From: Undaria pinnatifida
Taxonomy: Eukaryota > Sar > Phaeophyceae > Laminariales > Alariaceae
Length of the DNA: 64,000 nucleotides
Reading direction: 5' to 3'
Assembly (NCBI GenBank): GCA_012845835.1
Contig: JABAKD010000039.1
Location: forward strand, 24,779 to 88,778
Positions 25,134-34,352 of this stretch are shown in pieces (position 1 is the first letter of the stretch; the number at the start of each line of letters is the position of its first letter). A program made the position numbers and the translations under genes. The notes under the pieces were generated by a model that worked only from the letters and a program-made list of their open reading frames with translations, searched no databases and had not been told where the DNA came from.

Positions 25134-25886
25134 ATGTCTTCCGATAGTTATATGCCCCTTGATTCGGTCAGGATTGAGCCCACTCATCGCTGGATACGGG
25201 TCAAGTTTGATGGAGAGCTCATCGCTGATTCAACAAATGCGCTACTCTTCCGCGAATCTGGAGCATTGCCAGTTTATTTCTTTCCGTTGGCTGATGTGAA
25301 TAATGAGATGTTATTACCGGCCGGTGAAAACAAAACCAATATCTTCTATGATGTCCAGGGAGCGACCAAATTCGCTCAGCGAGCCGCCTACAGCTACCCC
25401 GAAACGAACGAATCGAAAGCCGACTTAAAGGGCTACGTCGCTTTCCGCTGGCAAGAAATGGATCATTGGTATGAAGAGGAAGAAGAGATTTTTGTGCACC
25501 CTCGTGATCCTTACAAGCGTATCGATGCGATTCCCAGCTCACGGCACATTCAGGTAAAAATAAATGGCGCTGTTATTGCTGACAGCAAAAATACCCATCT
25601 ACTCTTTGAAACCCGGCTCCCAACCCGTTATTACATCCCGGCCGAAGATGTAGATATGTCTTATCTGACAGCTACCGCTACTGTTACTCGTTGCCCCTAC
25701 AAAGGCATCGCCAACTATTGGAGTGCCACTGTCGCTGGTGAAACAGCTAAAGATATCGTCTGGGCCTACGCCGACCCAATTGCAGAATGTCCCAAAATCA
25801 AGGGATTAATGTGCTTCTTCAATGAGAAGGTAGACATTTACGTAAACGGCGAAAAACAGGATCGTCCACAAACACCCTGGTCTTAG
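25134..25886 (+). CDS. Tandem DUF427 protein
   Basis: A 250-residue protein made of two DUF427 repeats (about residues 10-120 and 128-245). Both halves contain the same order of elements: a strand HRWIRVKFDGELIADS or SRHIQVKINGAVIADS, then a pocket strand VYFFPLADV or RYYIPAEDV, then a WYEEEEEIFVHPRDPY or VNGEK-type end. The second half also has TRCPYKGIANYWSA, typical of the family. DUF427 domains form small beta-tent folds of unknown function. GGAGG is seven bases before the ATG. Cotranscription with the tail-anchored protein upstream is likely. Confidence 0.88.
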   Translation: MSSDSYMPLDSVRIEPTHRWIRVKFDGELIADSTNALLFRESGALPVYFFPLADVNNEMLLPAGENKTNIFYDVQGATKFAQRAAYSYPETNESKADLKGYVAFRWQEMDHWYEEEEEIFVHPRDPYKRIDAIPSSRHIQVKINGAVIADSKNTHLLFETRLPTRYYIPAEDVDMSYLTATATVTRCPYKGIANYWSATVAGETAKDIVWAYADPIAECPKIKGLMCFFNEKVDIYVNGEKQDRPQTPWS

Positions 25887-26200
25887 GGAGACATCGGCAG
25901 TTGATAAATGCCAATATTCTGGACCCCGGCGCCGTCTATTAAACCCACCTGACCACTTTTCCCAGGCACAAAAAACGCCCCATGGCGATTGGTGCTCAAA
26001 ATTCATTGTTGCCGGGACAGACGCCAGGCGAATTGGCACTGGAGGGTAAGAGCAAGTATGATCTTGGCCCATTTGCCATAGATAGGTCAATTTTGTTGGA
26101 GGGAATCCCAACAACCAATTTCATGACCTGAAACTATGTCGGCAACTGGCTGGTCCAAGTGGCTTGCCCGTGCTTTTCGTAAAGGAATGAGCGTCACTCT
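25887..26200. other. Intergenic region upstream of the PucR regulator
   Basis: About 310 bases with no supported gene. A hairpin with 7-bp arms TTGTTGG and CCAACAA (26093-26114) lies 87 bases before the PucR gene and could be a leader structure or an operator. No terminator with a T run is visible after the DUF427 gene. Confidence 0.4.
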
Positions 26201-27835
26201 ATGTTAACTGTGAGTCAGGCATTAAATTTGCCAGTATTCAGCAAAGCAAAATTGGTAGCAGGTCAAGCCGGGTTAAACAAACAAATCAGCTGGGTCCACA
26301 TTGTCGATGTGCCCGATGCTAAATACGAGTATCAACGACCAGGGGTTTTGCTACTAACAGAAGGCTACGGGCTAGGTGACGAAGCCGAACGTCAACAGGA
26401 ATTGATCCCGAAATTAGTAGCCGAGGGATTTGCCGGCATGGTCCTCTCAACCGGCCATTACTTGCCAGAGATGCCCCCGGTCATAAGGGAGCAAGCCAAC
26501 CAGCATGACTTTCCTATAATTGAACTTCCACAAGAAGTTCTCTTCATCGAAATTACCGAAACTATCCTGGCCCATATCGTAAATGAGCAATACACGCTGC
26601 TGCAAGCTTCCCAGGAAATACACAAACAACTAACCCAACTAGTTTTACGCGGCGGTGGGCTTAGCGAGCTGGTCAAGCGGCTGGCACAAATTCTGAAACG
26701 TTCAGTCTCTTTGGAAAACCCCTCGTTTCAGCTGTTGGCAACGACCAATTACGGCCCCATCGATGAGGCCAGGCGCAGAGCGGTGGCTCATGGTCGCACG
26801 ACGCCTGAAGTCGCCCGTCGCCTCTTGCAAGCCGGTATTTACGACAAGCTGATCAATGGGCTCGAACCAGTAGTCGTTTCACCACTTCCAGAACTGGGGA
26901 TGACCCTCGCACGGTTTGTAGTCCCCATCGTTGTTGATCAACAAATTTTCGCCTACATGTGGCTCATCTCCGGTGAACATCCTTTAACCGATCTCGATCA
27001 GCTGGTTGTCAATCATGGAGCCACCGTGGCTGCCCTTATCATGCTGAAGGAACAAGCTGTACGTGAAGTTGAAGAGGCCCAGCGTGGCGATTTCCTGGAA
27101 ATGCTGCTTCGAGGTCGTGAATTAACGGCTGAATTCGTCGAACAGGCTCGTCGCCTGAAATATCGACCAGAAATGGTACACCAGGTTTTTGTCATTGATG
27201 CTCCGCCCGAGGCCGGTAGCCACAACAATTCGCTACTTTCAGATGTTAGCAGCTGGCTGGGAGAGCAAAAAATCCAACATTTAGTCGCCTGGAGAGACAA
27301 TCATTTAATTGCAGTTATCGAGCAAACCGATGGGTTCAGTGGCAAGATAATTGCGTCCAGACTAGTAGAATCACTCAACCACCCGGCCAGACACATTTTG
27401 ATTGGTGTAGGTCGCACAGCTGAAACAAAAGAAAAACATGCGATTGGACGCAGCTACGAGGAAGCACGGGAAGCAGTAAGCATCGCCCAGGCATTTGGGG
27501 AGCGTGAGGGAGTCAAACTATTTGATGAGCTCGGAATATTGCATTGGCTATACCATCTACCTCCTGACACGATGGCTAGCAACCGTTATCTGGATTACGT
27601 AAAACAACTGGCAGCCTATGATGTAAAAAGGCGCACTGAGCTATTAAAGACTGTCGAAGTTTATCTGGATCATGGCGGTTCTCTGGTCGATACAGCCCAG
27701 TCCCTTTTCATTCACCGCAACACACTCTTGCATAGGCTGGAGCGGATTCAATCACTATGCGACATCGACCTGCGGAATCCGACTGCCAAATTGAATCTGC
27801 ATACGGCGGTTAAAAGCTATCGAATGCACGGATAA
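26201..27835 (+). CDS. PucR-family transcriptional regulator
   Basis: A 544-residue regulator with three parts: an N-terminal PucR domain (about 1-125; LTVSQALNLPVFSKAKLVAG, WVHIVDVPD), a central sensor/GGDEF-like region (about 150-420), and a C-terminal HTH_30 domain (TAQSLFIHRNTLLHRLERIQSLCDIDLRNP, then LNLHTAVK). PucR proteins commonly control purine, amino-acid or amine catabolism in response to small metabolites. The nearest downstream gene on the same strand is the reductive-dehalogenase-like protein, over 200 bases away, so the target cannot be fixed. AGGA lies 15 bases before the ATG, an unusually long spacing. Confidence 0.92.
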   Translation: MLTVSQALNLPVFSKAKLVAGQAGLNKQISWVHIVDVPDAKYEYQRPGVLLLTEGYGLGDEAERQQELIPKLVAEGFAGMVLSTGHYLPEMPPVIREQANQHDFPIIELPQEVLFIEITETILAHIVNEQYTLLQASQEIHKQLTQLVLRGGGLSELVKRLAQILKRSVSLENPSFQLLATTNYGPIDEARRRAVAHGRTTPEVARRLLQAGIYDKLINGLEPVVVSPLPELGMTLARFVVPIVVDQQIFAYMWLISGEHPLTDLDQLVVNHGATVAALIMLKEQAVREVEEAQRGDFLEMLLRGRELTAEFVEQARRLKYRPEMVHQVFVIDAPPEAGSHNNSLLSDVSSWLGEQKIQHLVAWRDNHLIAVIEQTDGFSGKIIASRLVESLNHPARHILIGVGRTAETKEKHAIGRSYEEAREAVSIAQAFGEREGVKLFDELGILHWLYHLPPDTMASNRYLDYVKQLAAYDVKRRTELLKTVEVYLDHGGSLVDTAQSLFIHRNTLLHRLERIQSLCDIDLRNPTAKLNLHTAVKSYRMHG

Positions 27836-28048
27836 ACCTAGTTTGCTAATTGGGTGACGACAGTGCTCTCCGTTTTTTGCGATCCTCCTGGCACAAACCC
27901 TACTCACTATTCTCTACCAATGGCCAATTTAACTGCCAGTGGATCTCGACGCAATTTAAGCTAATTTCCAGATTTGGCTCGCTATCTGTAAAAGATGGCG
28001 TACACTTTAACGAGTAGTTTTAATTTGTAAGATGGGGTCAGTATAGAC

Positions 28049-29323
28049 ATGGGATTTTTTAGTCGTGAACGCAACCGGCCGGTCCATCTGGGCCGCTTTC
28101 CCATGGAAACGCTCAAGCGTGTTGACAAAACAACGACGCTAATTACTGATGAAGTCCCGCGCATTCCCCACCGGGCTAACTTCTTTATCCGGACCTCCTA
28201 TGGCGACCTGGGCGAAAAGCCCAAGCAAGAGCTACGACGCTTTGTTCACAAGGCGCCATTAGCCCATGCAATGTCGACCATCTCGCAAGCAATCAAGCCA
28301 TTGACCCGTGGCAAGGCACACCCGGTAAAGGCACCCATTCCTACCGATCCCCAAGAGTTGGCTGACCATATCAAGGCAACTTGTCACTTCCTGGGAGCTG
28401 ATGTCGTTGGTATCTGTGAAGTGCCGGAATATGCCTGGTTTACCCACGATTACCATGGTACGCCCGTAGAGCCTGAGCATAAGTATGCGATTGTCGTCTT
28501 GATGGATCAGGGTTACGAAACGATGGCCGCATCCAGCGGCGACGATTGGATGAGCGCCGCCCAAAGCTATATTGCGTACAACAACGGGGCCATAGTCACC
28601 AGTACGGTCGCCGACTACATTCGGCAATTAGGTCACGAAGCGCGTGCACACACCAACGATGATGGTGATGTGCAGCATATCCCCCTGATCATGTTGGCAG
28701 GACTCGGCGAGTTGAGCCGGATCGGTGAAGTCGTCCTAAACCCCTTCCTTGGACCGCGCTTTAAATCAGCAATCATCACGACTGATCTTCCGCTAGCCGT
28801 TGACAAACCAATCGACTTTGGCTTACAGGATTTCTGCAACCAATGCCGCAAATGTGCCCGCGAATGCCCAACGGGAGCAATCTCATTTGGCGACAAGATC
28901 ATGTTTAATGGTTATGAGATGTGGAAACCTGATGTCGAATCCTGTGCTCGCTATCGGATCATGAATCCGGCCGGTTCCAGCTGTGGTCGTTGCATGAAAG
29001 TATGCCCATTTAACAAACCTGGCCTCATGCGCTTCCGACTGGCACTATGGTTTGCGATCAATGTGCCAGCTTCACGCAAACTACTCGTCTGGCTAGATGA
29101 CAAACTTGATTATGGTGGACGAGTAAAAGAGTGGAAATGGTGGCTTGATTTGGAATGGCGCGACGGCAAGCTGCAGAAACCACGCAAGACCAACGAGCGC
29201 GATCTACGCCCTGAGCGCAACGCACCCAAATGGCAGAATATCACTCTCTATCCATTTGATACGGTCCCCTCGCCAACTTCCCGAGAACCCCATCCTGTGC
29301 GCCGCACTTCTAAAAAGAAGTAA
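28049..29323 (+). CDS. Reductive-dehalogenase-like corrinoid iron-sulfur protein, no Tat signal
   Basis: A 424-residue protein. Its C-terminal two-[4Fe-4S] module has C263-x2-C266-x2-C269-x3-C273P and C299, then C312-x2-C315-x3-C319P, the arrangement of reductive dehalogenases (RdhA) and epoxyqueuosine reductases. The central region (FLGADVVGICEVPEYAW, VLMDQGYETMAA, IRQLGHEARAH, LAGLGELSRIGE) resembles the corrinoid-binding nitroreductase-like fold of RdhA. There is no twin-arginine leader and no RdhB-type membrane anchor nearby, so it is probably cytoplasmic and perhaps not respiratory. Substrate unknown; halogenated compounds are one possibility. GGGG lies 12 bases before the ATG. The last 30 residues are basic and poorly ordered. 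Confidence 0.8.
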   Translation: MGFFSRERNRPVHLGRFPMETLKRVDKTTTLITDEVPRIPHRANFFIRTSYGDLGEKPKQELRRFVHKAPLAHAMSTISQAIKPLTRGKAHPVKAPIPTDPQELADHIKATCHFLGADVVGICEVPEYAWFTHDYHGTPVEPEHKYAIVVLMDQGYETMAASSGDDWMSAAQSYIAYNNGAIVTSTVADYIRQLGHEARAHTNDDGDVQHIPLIMLAGLGELSRIGEVVLNPFLGPRFKSAIITTDLPLAVDKPIDFGLQDFCNQCRKCARECPTGAISFGDKIMFNGYEMWKPDVESCARYRIMNPAGSSCGRCMKVCPFNKPGLMRFRLALWFAINVPASRKLLVWLDDKLDYGGRVKEWKWWLDLEWRDGKLQKPRKTNERDLRPERNAPKWQNITLYPFDTVPSPTSREPHPVRRTSKKK

Positions 29324-29396
29324 AGATCCTTTCGCCGTATCGATTTCTGATTCGCCATTCAGTCACCATGACTGCCTATTAGTTTCCCTTCCCCAT

Positions 29397-29440
29397 TTAT
29401 GAAAAACTTTTTCTCATATAGCGCAACTGGTTTTTCATAA
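29397..29440. promoter_or_regulatory. Inverted repeat with three TATGAAAAA-like boxes
   Basis: Perfect 11-bp arms TTATGAAAAAC (29397-29407) and complement (29430-29440). Inside, TTTTTCTCATA (29408-29418) forms a further near-copy in inverse orientation. It lies 74 bases before the secreted propeller gene, so it could be an operator; the T-rich right arm could equally act as a weak terminator for the preceding gene. Confidence 0.35.
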
Positions 29441-29513
29441 ACCAACTTCTGCAACCATCTTTCAAAATGCATTTGTTTTACGTGTCATCCGTCAATGTAC
29501 TCAGGAGGTACAA

Positions 29514-30626
29514 ATGCATAGAAGAATCCGTATCCTACTCGCCATTGTGGCAGCGCTCATGTTGCTTACGGTCGTCGCCACGGCCAGTGCCAACGATTAC
29601 CAGGTACAAGTCGTCGCTTCAGAACTCAATAATCCACGCGGACTTGAGTTTGGCCCGGACGGGAAAATATACGTAGCTGAAGCGGGCAGTGGGGGCGAGG
29701 GACCCTGCGCTGAAGGCCCGGAAGGATTACGCTGTTTTGGCTACACTGGTTCAATCACCAGAGTGGATTGGTTTAACGGCACACAACAGCGTGTCGTCGA
29801 TGGTCTCCCTTCTCTGGCAGCACCAGGCGGTCTTTCAGCAACCGGTATTCACGATATCGACTTCAACCATCGAACTGCTGCTTTAGCGACCGGTTTTGGA
29901 GGTGATCCGGCTGTGCGCGAAGGCCAATTTGGTCCGGCCGGTGCCTATTTCGCCCGTGAAATCCAACTCTCCTATACTAATGGTCTCCAATTTGGTGCAG
30001 ATTTAGGCGACTTCGAAACAGCCGTTAATCCGGATGGTGCCCAGATCGATACCAATCCTTATGGCATCTTGCACCTGGGTGATCGCAGGGTCATTGCGGA
30101 TGCTGGAGGCAACTCATTAGTTGAAATCATGAACGATGGCAGCATGCGAACCCTGGCCTCGTTTGCGACACGCCTGGTCGAGTTCCCACCCTTCTCCGGC
30201 AATATGATTCCTATGGATGCTGTCCCGACAACTGTCACCTTGGGCCCGGATGGAAACTACTATGTAGGTCAACTCACCGGCTTCCCGTTCCCAGTTGGTG
30301 GAGCAAACGTCTATATGGTGCCAGCTGATGGCGGCGAGCCAGTCGTGGTCGCTTCCGGCTTCACCCACATTATCGATCTTGAATTTGATCGCTACGGCAA
30401 TCTCTTTGTGCTTGAACTGGCTAGCAATGGCTTGTTGGCGGCATTTGGTGGTGGTGACTGGAGCGGGTCGTTAATCCAGGTCGACCTAATCTCAGGTGAG
30501 CGCGAAAGCGTACCCGTTGATCTCTTTGCCCCTGGTGGGATTGCAATCAACAGATATGGGACACTCTTTGTGACCAATAACAGTATTTTCAGCGGAACGG
30601 GCGAAGTCCTGATGATTATCCGTTAA
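29514..30626 (+). CDS. Secreted ScyD/ScyE-family NHL-like beta-propeller protein
   Basis: A 370-residue exported protein. Residues 1-27 form a signal peptide (basic RRIR, hydrophobic core, cleavage after ATASA). The mature part resembles ScyD/ScyE proteins: VVASELNNPRGLEFGPDGKIYVAEAG, then VTLGPDGNYYVGQLTGFPFPVGGANVYMV and GGIAINRYGTLFVTNN, each a propeller blade edge. ScyD and ScyE occur in scytonemin clusters of cyanobacteria, but homologs are widespread secreted proteins of unknown role. GGAGG is five bases before the ATG. A strong hairpin terminator follows the stop. Confidence 0.88.
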   Translation: MHRRIRILLAIVAALMLLTVVATASANDYQVQVVASELNNPRGLEFGPDGKIYVAEAGSGGEGPCAEGPEGLRCFGYTGSITRVDWFNGTQQRVVDGLPSLAAPGGLSATGIHDIDFNHRTAALATGFGGDPAVREGQFGPAGAYFAREIQLSYTNGLQFGADLGDFETAVNPDGAQIDTNPYGILHLGDRRVIADAGGNSLVEIMNDGSMRTLASFATRLVEFPPFSGNMIPMDAVPTTVTLGPDGNYYVGQLTGFPFPVGGANVYMVPADGGEPVVVASGFTHIIDLEFDRYGNLFVLELASNGLLAAFGGGDWSGSLIQVDLISGERESVPVDLFAPGGIAINRYGTLFVTNNSIFSGTGEVLMIIR

Positions 30627-30642
30627 TTAACCGATCAAAACA

Positions 30643-30674
30643 GACGCCGTCAGGATTTTTCTCCTGACGGCGTC
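30643..30674. terminator. Bidirectional terminator between convergent genes
   Basis: Perfect 13-bp arms GACGCCGTCAGGA and complement around a six-base T-rich loop, 16 bases after the propeller gene stop and 20 bases before the end of the convergent small gene. Confidence 0.8.
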
Positions 30675-30694
30675 CATCTCAATGAAATCTCAAA

Positions 30695-30994
30695 TTAAGC
30701 AAACGGCGCATCAGTCTGTTCCTGAACAGTTAATGCGCCCTTGTTTTTTAATATTCTCGCCACGGTATCGGCATATGGACGCACGACGGTGAGGTGCACA
30801 GGAAAAAGCGGATCTTCCTCAACATCCCAGACAACGCCTAACTCATCCCGAGATGTTTGCTTTTGCAGTTGTGCTGGAAGAGCTACCCCTCCCGGTTTAT
30901 CTACAATCGCTGCTGAAAAACCAGCCTCACACAAAGCATCAATTGCCATGGTTGCACTTTGCTGATTACGAAAAAGTCCCGTCACCTCACGCAT
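30695..30994 (-). CDS. Small YflT-like stress-protein-type domain protein
   Basis: A 99-residue soluble protein. MREVTGLFRNQQSATMAIDALCEAGFSAA resembles the N-terminal ferredoxin-like repeat of general stress protein 17M/YflT-type domains, which pair a beta strand with a helix that scans residue pairs. The second half (FPVHLTVVRPYADTVARILKNKGAL) repeats the pattern. No catalytic residues are seen. The ATG at 30994 has GAGGGG upstream; an in-frame TTG at 31021 does not. Stands alone, convergent with the propeller gene. Confidence 0.6.
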   Translation of the reverse strand: MREVTGLFRNQQSATMAIDALCEAGFSAAIVDKPGGVALPAQLQKQTSRDELGVVWDVEEDPLFPVHLTVVRPYADTVARILKNKGALTVQEQTDAPFA

Positions 30995-31439
30995 ACGAAA
31001 TACCCCTCTGCTGCAATTCAAAGTTAGTCATACACCCCAGGACAATGATACGCTACACGGTCCGTTTTTTGATGGTTATTAGGTAAAGTTTCCTAGGACG
31101 CTGGTCAGGGTCCTACGAAACTCAACCTCCTCACAGTAGTTCCAGGAAAAGCGGGATAGTCAAGCCGAAAGGACGGAGAATAGAAGCGCAATGGGCACTA
31201 TTAGGCTGGGGCACGGTCGATGAGAGTATGGGCAAGCGACCTTTAATCATCACAATGACAAGCCTAAAACAGCCCAACCCAGGTTGTAGACATTAACAAA
31301 GAAGCCGAAGATAATGGGGGCATCTACACCAGCCAGGAAAGCAATTGACACTGATTGGCCAGGCTGGCACGGACAACCGTAGTCCGAAATTGATTGGAAA
31401 AGCATAGAGCGCCAATCATACTCAGCCTAACGCAACTCT
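30995..31439. other. Intergenic region with a strong inverted repeat
   Basis: About 445 bases without a supported gene. It contains a hairpin at 31087-31122 whose 13-bp arms (AGTTTCCTAGGAC and GTCCTACGAAACT) pair except for one C-C mismatch around a 10-nt loop. The rest shows no open frame with a ribosome site and no repeats. Promoters of the divergent flanking genes must lie here. Confidence 0.5.
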
Positions 31440-32132
31440 ATGGAACGAACCCCTATGACTAATCTTTATTCTTCCCGCCTAACCTACTTACTATTGCTAC
31501 TAACCAGCGCTTTTATCATAATCGGCTGCGCAACAGAAACACCCGAACTTGACCCTTCAGCGACGGACGCTCCCATCATCGGCAACACGACAACTGCTTA
31601 TGACCTGCTTAGCGATGAAGGAATTGCTATGGCTTATCAGGGAATTACTGGAGAGGCAGTTGATTTAGAAGAAGCATGCCTCAAGCCAGTCAAAGACTTT
31701 ACAGGAGTCGCCTTAATCGGATTTTTCGTAAATGACCTCGGGTGTATCTACAACGAGGCGATTGTTGTCGATGAGGTGTCAGATGTACGCGGGTTGACGC
31801 CACGCGCCTTGTTGGTTAATGGTTGGTCAGATGAATCATTACGCGAAGAAATGGCCCTAAATTGGGTAAAGCGGGCCTTGCTTCCAACCCATAATTTTCC
31901 AAACAGCGATAACGAAGACTTTTTGCGAGATGATACTCCAGTTTACACCGAAGCAAGTTCATCACTCCAGGACGACGGCGGTGTGCGTGTCACCTTATGG
32001 GCTGAGGAACCATCGGGTGACCTTCCCATCGCAGAATATGGCTTTTACACTGCCCGGTTTGGCACTGATGGGATAGTCCAATCGACACAATTTAGCAACC
32101 GCTTTGAGGTAGATTTGCTCAATTCGGACTAA
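31440..32132 (+). CDS. Lipoprotein of unknown function
   Basis: A protein of 230 residues, or 225 if the second ATG at 31455 is used. It has a hydrophobic signal segment ending in the lipobox IIGC, after which the mature chain starts CATETPELD, so it is anchored to the membrane outer face. The rest is acidic, with two Cys (LEEACLKP, NDLGCIYNE) that could form a disulfide. No domain is recognised. Neither start has a strong ribosome site; the second ATG gives a more normal signal peptide length. Confidence 0.7.
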   Translation: MERTPMTNLYSSRLTYLLLLLTSAFIIIGCATETPELDPSATDAPIIGNTTTAYDLLSDEGIAMAYQGITGEAVDLEEACLKPVKDFTGVALIGFFVNDLGCIYNEAIVVDEVSDVRGLTPRALLVNGWSDESLREEMALNWVKRALLPTHNFPNSDNEDFLRDDTPVYTEASSSLQDDGGVRVTLWAEEPSGDLPIAEYGFYTARFGTDGIVQSTQFSNRFEVDLLNSD

Positions 32133-32241
32133 TTTCTCATGTCCGACAGTCATTAACTGCTCTCGACTTCTAGCAATAATCAGCATATCCTATGATAAAT
32201 TTGCAGATCGAAATACCTAACAAATCCACTCGGGAGGCCAT

Positions 32242-32994
32242 ATGAGTAAGTCACTCAATAGACAGGAGTTCGGCAAGAATGCCGCCCATTATGCCGATAG
32301 CAAACCCCATGCCAAAGGTGCCAGTCTGCGTTGGCTGACCGACAACATCGAGCCAGCCGCTGATTGGCAAGTAATGGATATTGCAACCGGTGCCGGACAT
32401 GCTTCATTCTTGTTTGCCGACAAGGTGGCTAGTGTCCTGGCTACAGATCTTACCCCTGAAATGCTACTTCAAACCGCCAAGCTTGCTCAAGAGCGCGGAC
32501 TAACCAATCTTACGACCGAAATTGCGGATGCCGAGGCACTGCAATATCCCGATAATACGTTTGACTTGGTGACTTGCCGAATCGCCCCGCATCATTTTGG
32601 TGACATCAAAGCGTTCGTCACCGAAGCGTATCGGGTAATCAAGCCGGGGGGCCTATTCGGCCTCGTCGACAATATCATGCCCGATGGAGAAGCGGGTGTT
32701 TACCTGAATGCGTTTGAGAAGTTACGTGATCCCAGCCATGGACGCTGCTTGAGCATGGCCGAATGGGCAACCCAGCTCAGCGAGGCAGGTTTTACGATAA
32801 CCAGGCAGGATACGGTAATAAAAGAGATGGAGTTTGCCAGCTGGGCCAAGCGACACAATGAAGAGGTGAAAGCTGAGCTACGTCAACGCATTTGGAAAGC
32901 ACCGGCCGGTGCAGACAACTACCTTGCCCCAAGAGAACGAGATGGTCAATTGTTCTTCCATTTGACCGAAGGCCTTTTCATCGCCCAAAAGTAG
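32242..32994 (+). CDS. Class I SAM-dependent methyltransferase
   Basis: A 250-residue UbiE/Methyltransf_11-type enzyme. Motif I is VMDIATGAGHAS, the acidic loop at the end of strand 2 is LATDLTPEML, motif II/III lies around TEIADAEALQYPDNTFDLVTCRIAPHHF, and GGLFGLVDNI is post III. It transfers a methyl from S-adenosylmethionine to a small molecule not identifiable from sequence. GGGAGG lies six bases before the ATG. Directly upstream of metY, but metY has its own -10 box, so a functional link to sulfur metabolism is only suggestive. Confidence 0.9.
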   Translation: MSKSLNRQEFGKNAAHYADSKPHAKGASLRWLTDNIEPAADWQVMDIATGAGHASFLFADKVASVLATDLTPEMLLQTAKLAQERGLTNLTTEIADAEALQYPDNTFDLVTCRIAPHHFGDIKAFVTEAYRVIKPGGLFGLVDNIMPDGEAGVYLNAFEKLRDPSHGRCLSMAEWATQLSEAGFTITRQDTVIKEMEFASWAKRHNEEVKAELRQRIWKAPAGADNYLAPRERDGQLFFHLTEGLFIAQK

Positions 32995-33017
32995 CGGTTT
33001 ATACGGCAACGACAAGC

Positions 33018-33023
33018 TATAAT
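33018..33023 (+). promoter_or_regulatory. -10 box of metY promoter
   Basis: Perfect TATAAT 42 bases upstream of the metY ATG, just after the stop of the methyltransferase gene. No good -35 is seen at the usual distance. Confidence 0.4.
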
Positions 33024-33065
33024 TGGTTCAATTCCATTGAATCAACCCCTGAGCCTGGAGAAGCT

Positions 33066-34352
33066 ATGAGCGATCAGAAGAGGAAATTTGGCTTCGAGAC
33101 CCGAATGCTCCATGCCGGTCACGTTCCCGACCCGGTCACTGGCGCACGCGCAGTCCCCATTTACCAAACGACATCCTACGTCTTTGACGATACAGATTAT
33201 GCCGCCCAACTATTTGAACTAAAGCAATATGGCAACATCTACACACGTCTTAATAATCCAACGACAGCTGTATTTGAAGAACGAGTCGCCTCACTGGAAA
33301 ACGGCACTGGTGCGTTAGCAACGTCAAGCGGCATGGCGGCCCAATATATCGCCTTAATGACGCTGTTGCAGCCAGGTGATGAAATTGTCGCTTCGTCACA
33401 TTTGTATGGCGGCACTGTTTCTCAATTCACCCATACTTTCAAAAAGCTGGGGCTAAAAGTCCACTTTGTGGATCCAACCGACATTGAAAATTGGGCAGCA
33501 GCCATCACGCCAGCGACCAAAGCAATGTATGGTGAGATGATTGGTAATCCGAGCGGCAGCATTCTTGATTTGGAGCCGCTCTCGCAATTGGCCCATACGC
33601 ATGGCATGCCGCTGTTCGTTGACAATACGTTCGCCACGCCATACCTCTGTCGGCCCATCGATTTCGGAGTAGATATCGTAACCCATTCAGCCACCAAGTT
33701 CCTGGGTGGCCATGGCAATTCGATAGCTGGGGTTATTGTGGATTCAGGAAAATTTGACTTTAGCACCTATCCGACCATCGCTGACCCAGAACCAGCCCAA
33801 CACAATCTGAAATTTTACGAGACGTTTGGTCATTACGGCTATCTGATGAAAGCGCGCACGGTAACCATGCGAGATACAGGCAGCAGCTTATCACCGTTTA
33901 ACGCGTTTTTATTGATTCAAGGGCTTGAAACCTTATCGTTACGGATGGATCGCCATGTACAAAACGCGCAGGCTGTGGCTGAGTTCCTCAATGATCACCC
34001 TAGCGTAAGCGAAGTTAACTATGGTGGACTGCCAGATAGCCCATTCCACTCGTTGGCTAAGAAATATCTGCCAAAAGGGCCAGGCGCCATCTTCACATTT
34101 GTGATCAAATCAGACAACCCGCGAGAAGCCGGGCGCGAATTCATTGAATCGCTCCATCTCTTCTCACATCTGGCGAACGTTGGCGATGCCCGCAGTTTGG
34201 TCATCCATCCAGCGTCAACCACACATCAGCGACTTTCGGACGAAGAATTAAAAAATGCCGGCGTAAATCCTGGCACCATTCGACTTTCCATCGGTTTGGA
34301 AAGCGTGGAGGATCTATTATGGGATCTCGACCAAGCCTTGCCAGTGACGTAA
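33066..34352 (+). CDS. metY: O-acetylhomoserine aminocarboxypropyltransferase (sulfhydrylase)
   Basis: A 428-residue PLP enzyme of the Cys/Met metabolism family, the normal length for MetY. FGFETRMLHAGHVPDPVTGARAVPIYQTTSYVF starts the fold and the PLP lysine is in SATKFLGGHGNSI. It makes homocysteine from O-acetylhomoserine and sulfide. The reading frame is open for 174 bases upstream, but the ATG at 33066 has GGAG seven bases before it and gives the family's standard N-terminus. With homocysteine methyltransferase at 11019 the window covers sulfide to methionine. Followed immediately by a CoA-binding protein gene. Confidence 0.95.
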   Translation: MSDQKRKFGFETRMLHAGHVPDPVTGARAVPIYQTTSYVFDDTDYAAQLFELKQYGNIYTRLNNPTTAVFEERVASLENGTGALATSSGMAAQYIALMTLLQPGDEIVASSHLYGGTVSQFTHTFKKLGLKVHFVDPTDIENWAAAITPATKAMYGEMIGNPSGSILDLEPLSQLAHTHGMPLFVDNTFATPYLCRPIDFGVDIVTHSATKFLGGHGNSIAGVIVDSGKFDFSTYPTIADPEPAQHNLKFYETFGHYGYLMKARTVTMRDTGSSLSPFNAFLLIQGLETLSLRMDRHVQNAQAVAEFLNDHPSVSEVNYGGLPDSPFHSLAKKYLPKGPGAIFTFVIKSDNPREAGREFIESLHLFSHLANVGDARSLVIHPASTTHQRLSDEELKNAGVNPGTIRLSIGLESVEDLLWDLDQALPVT

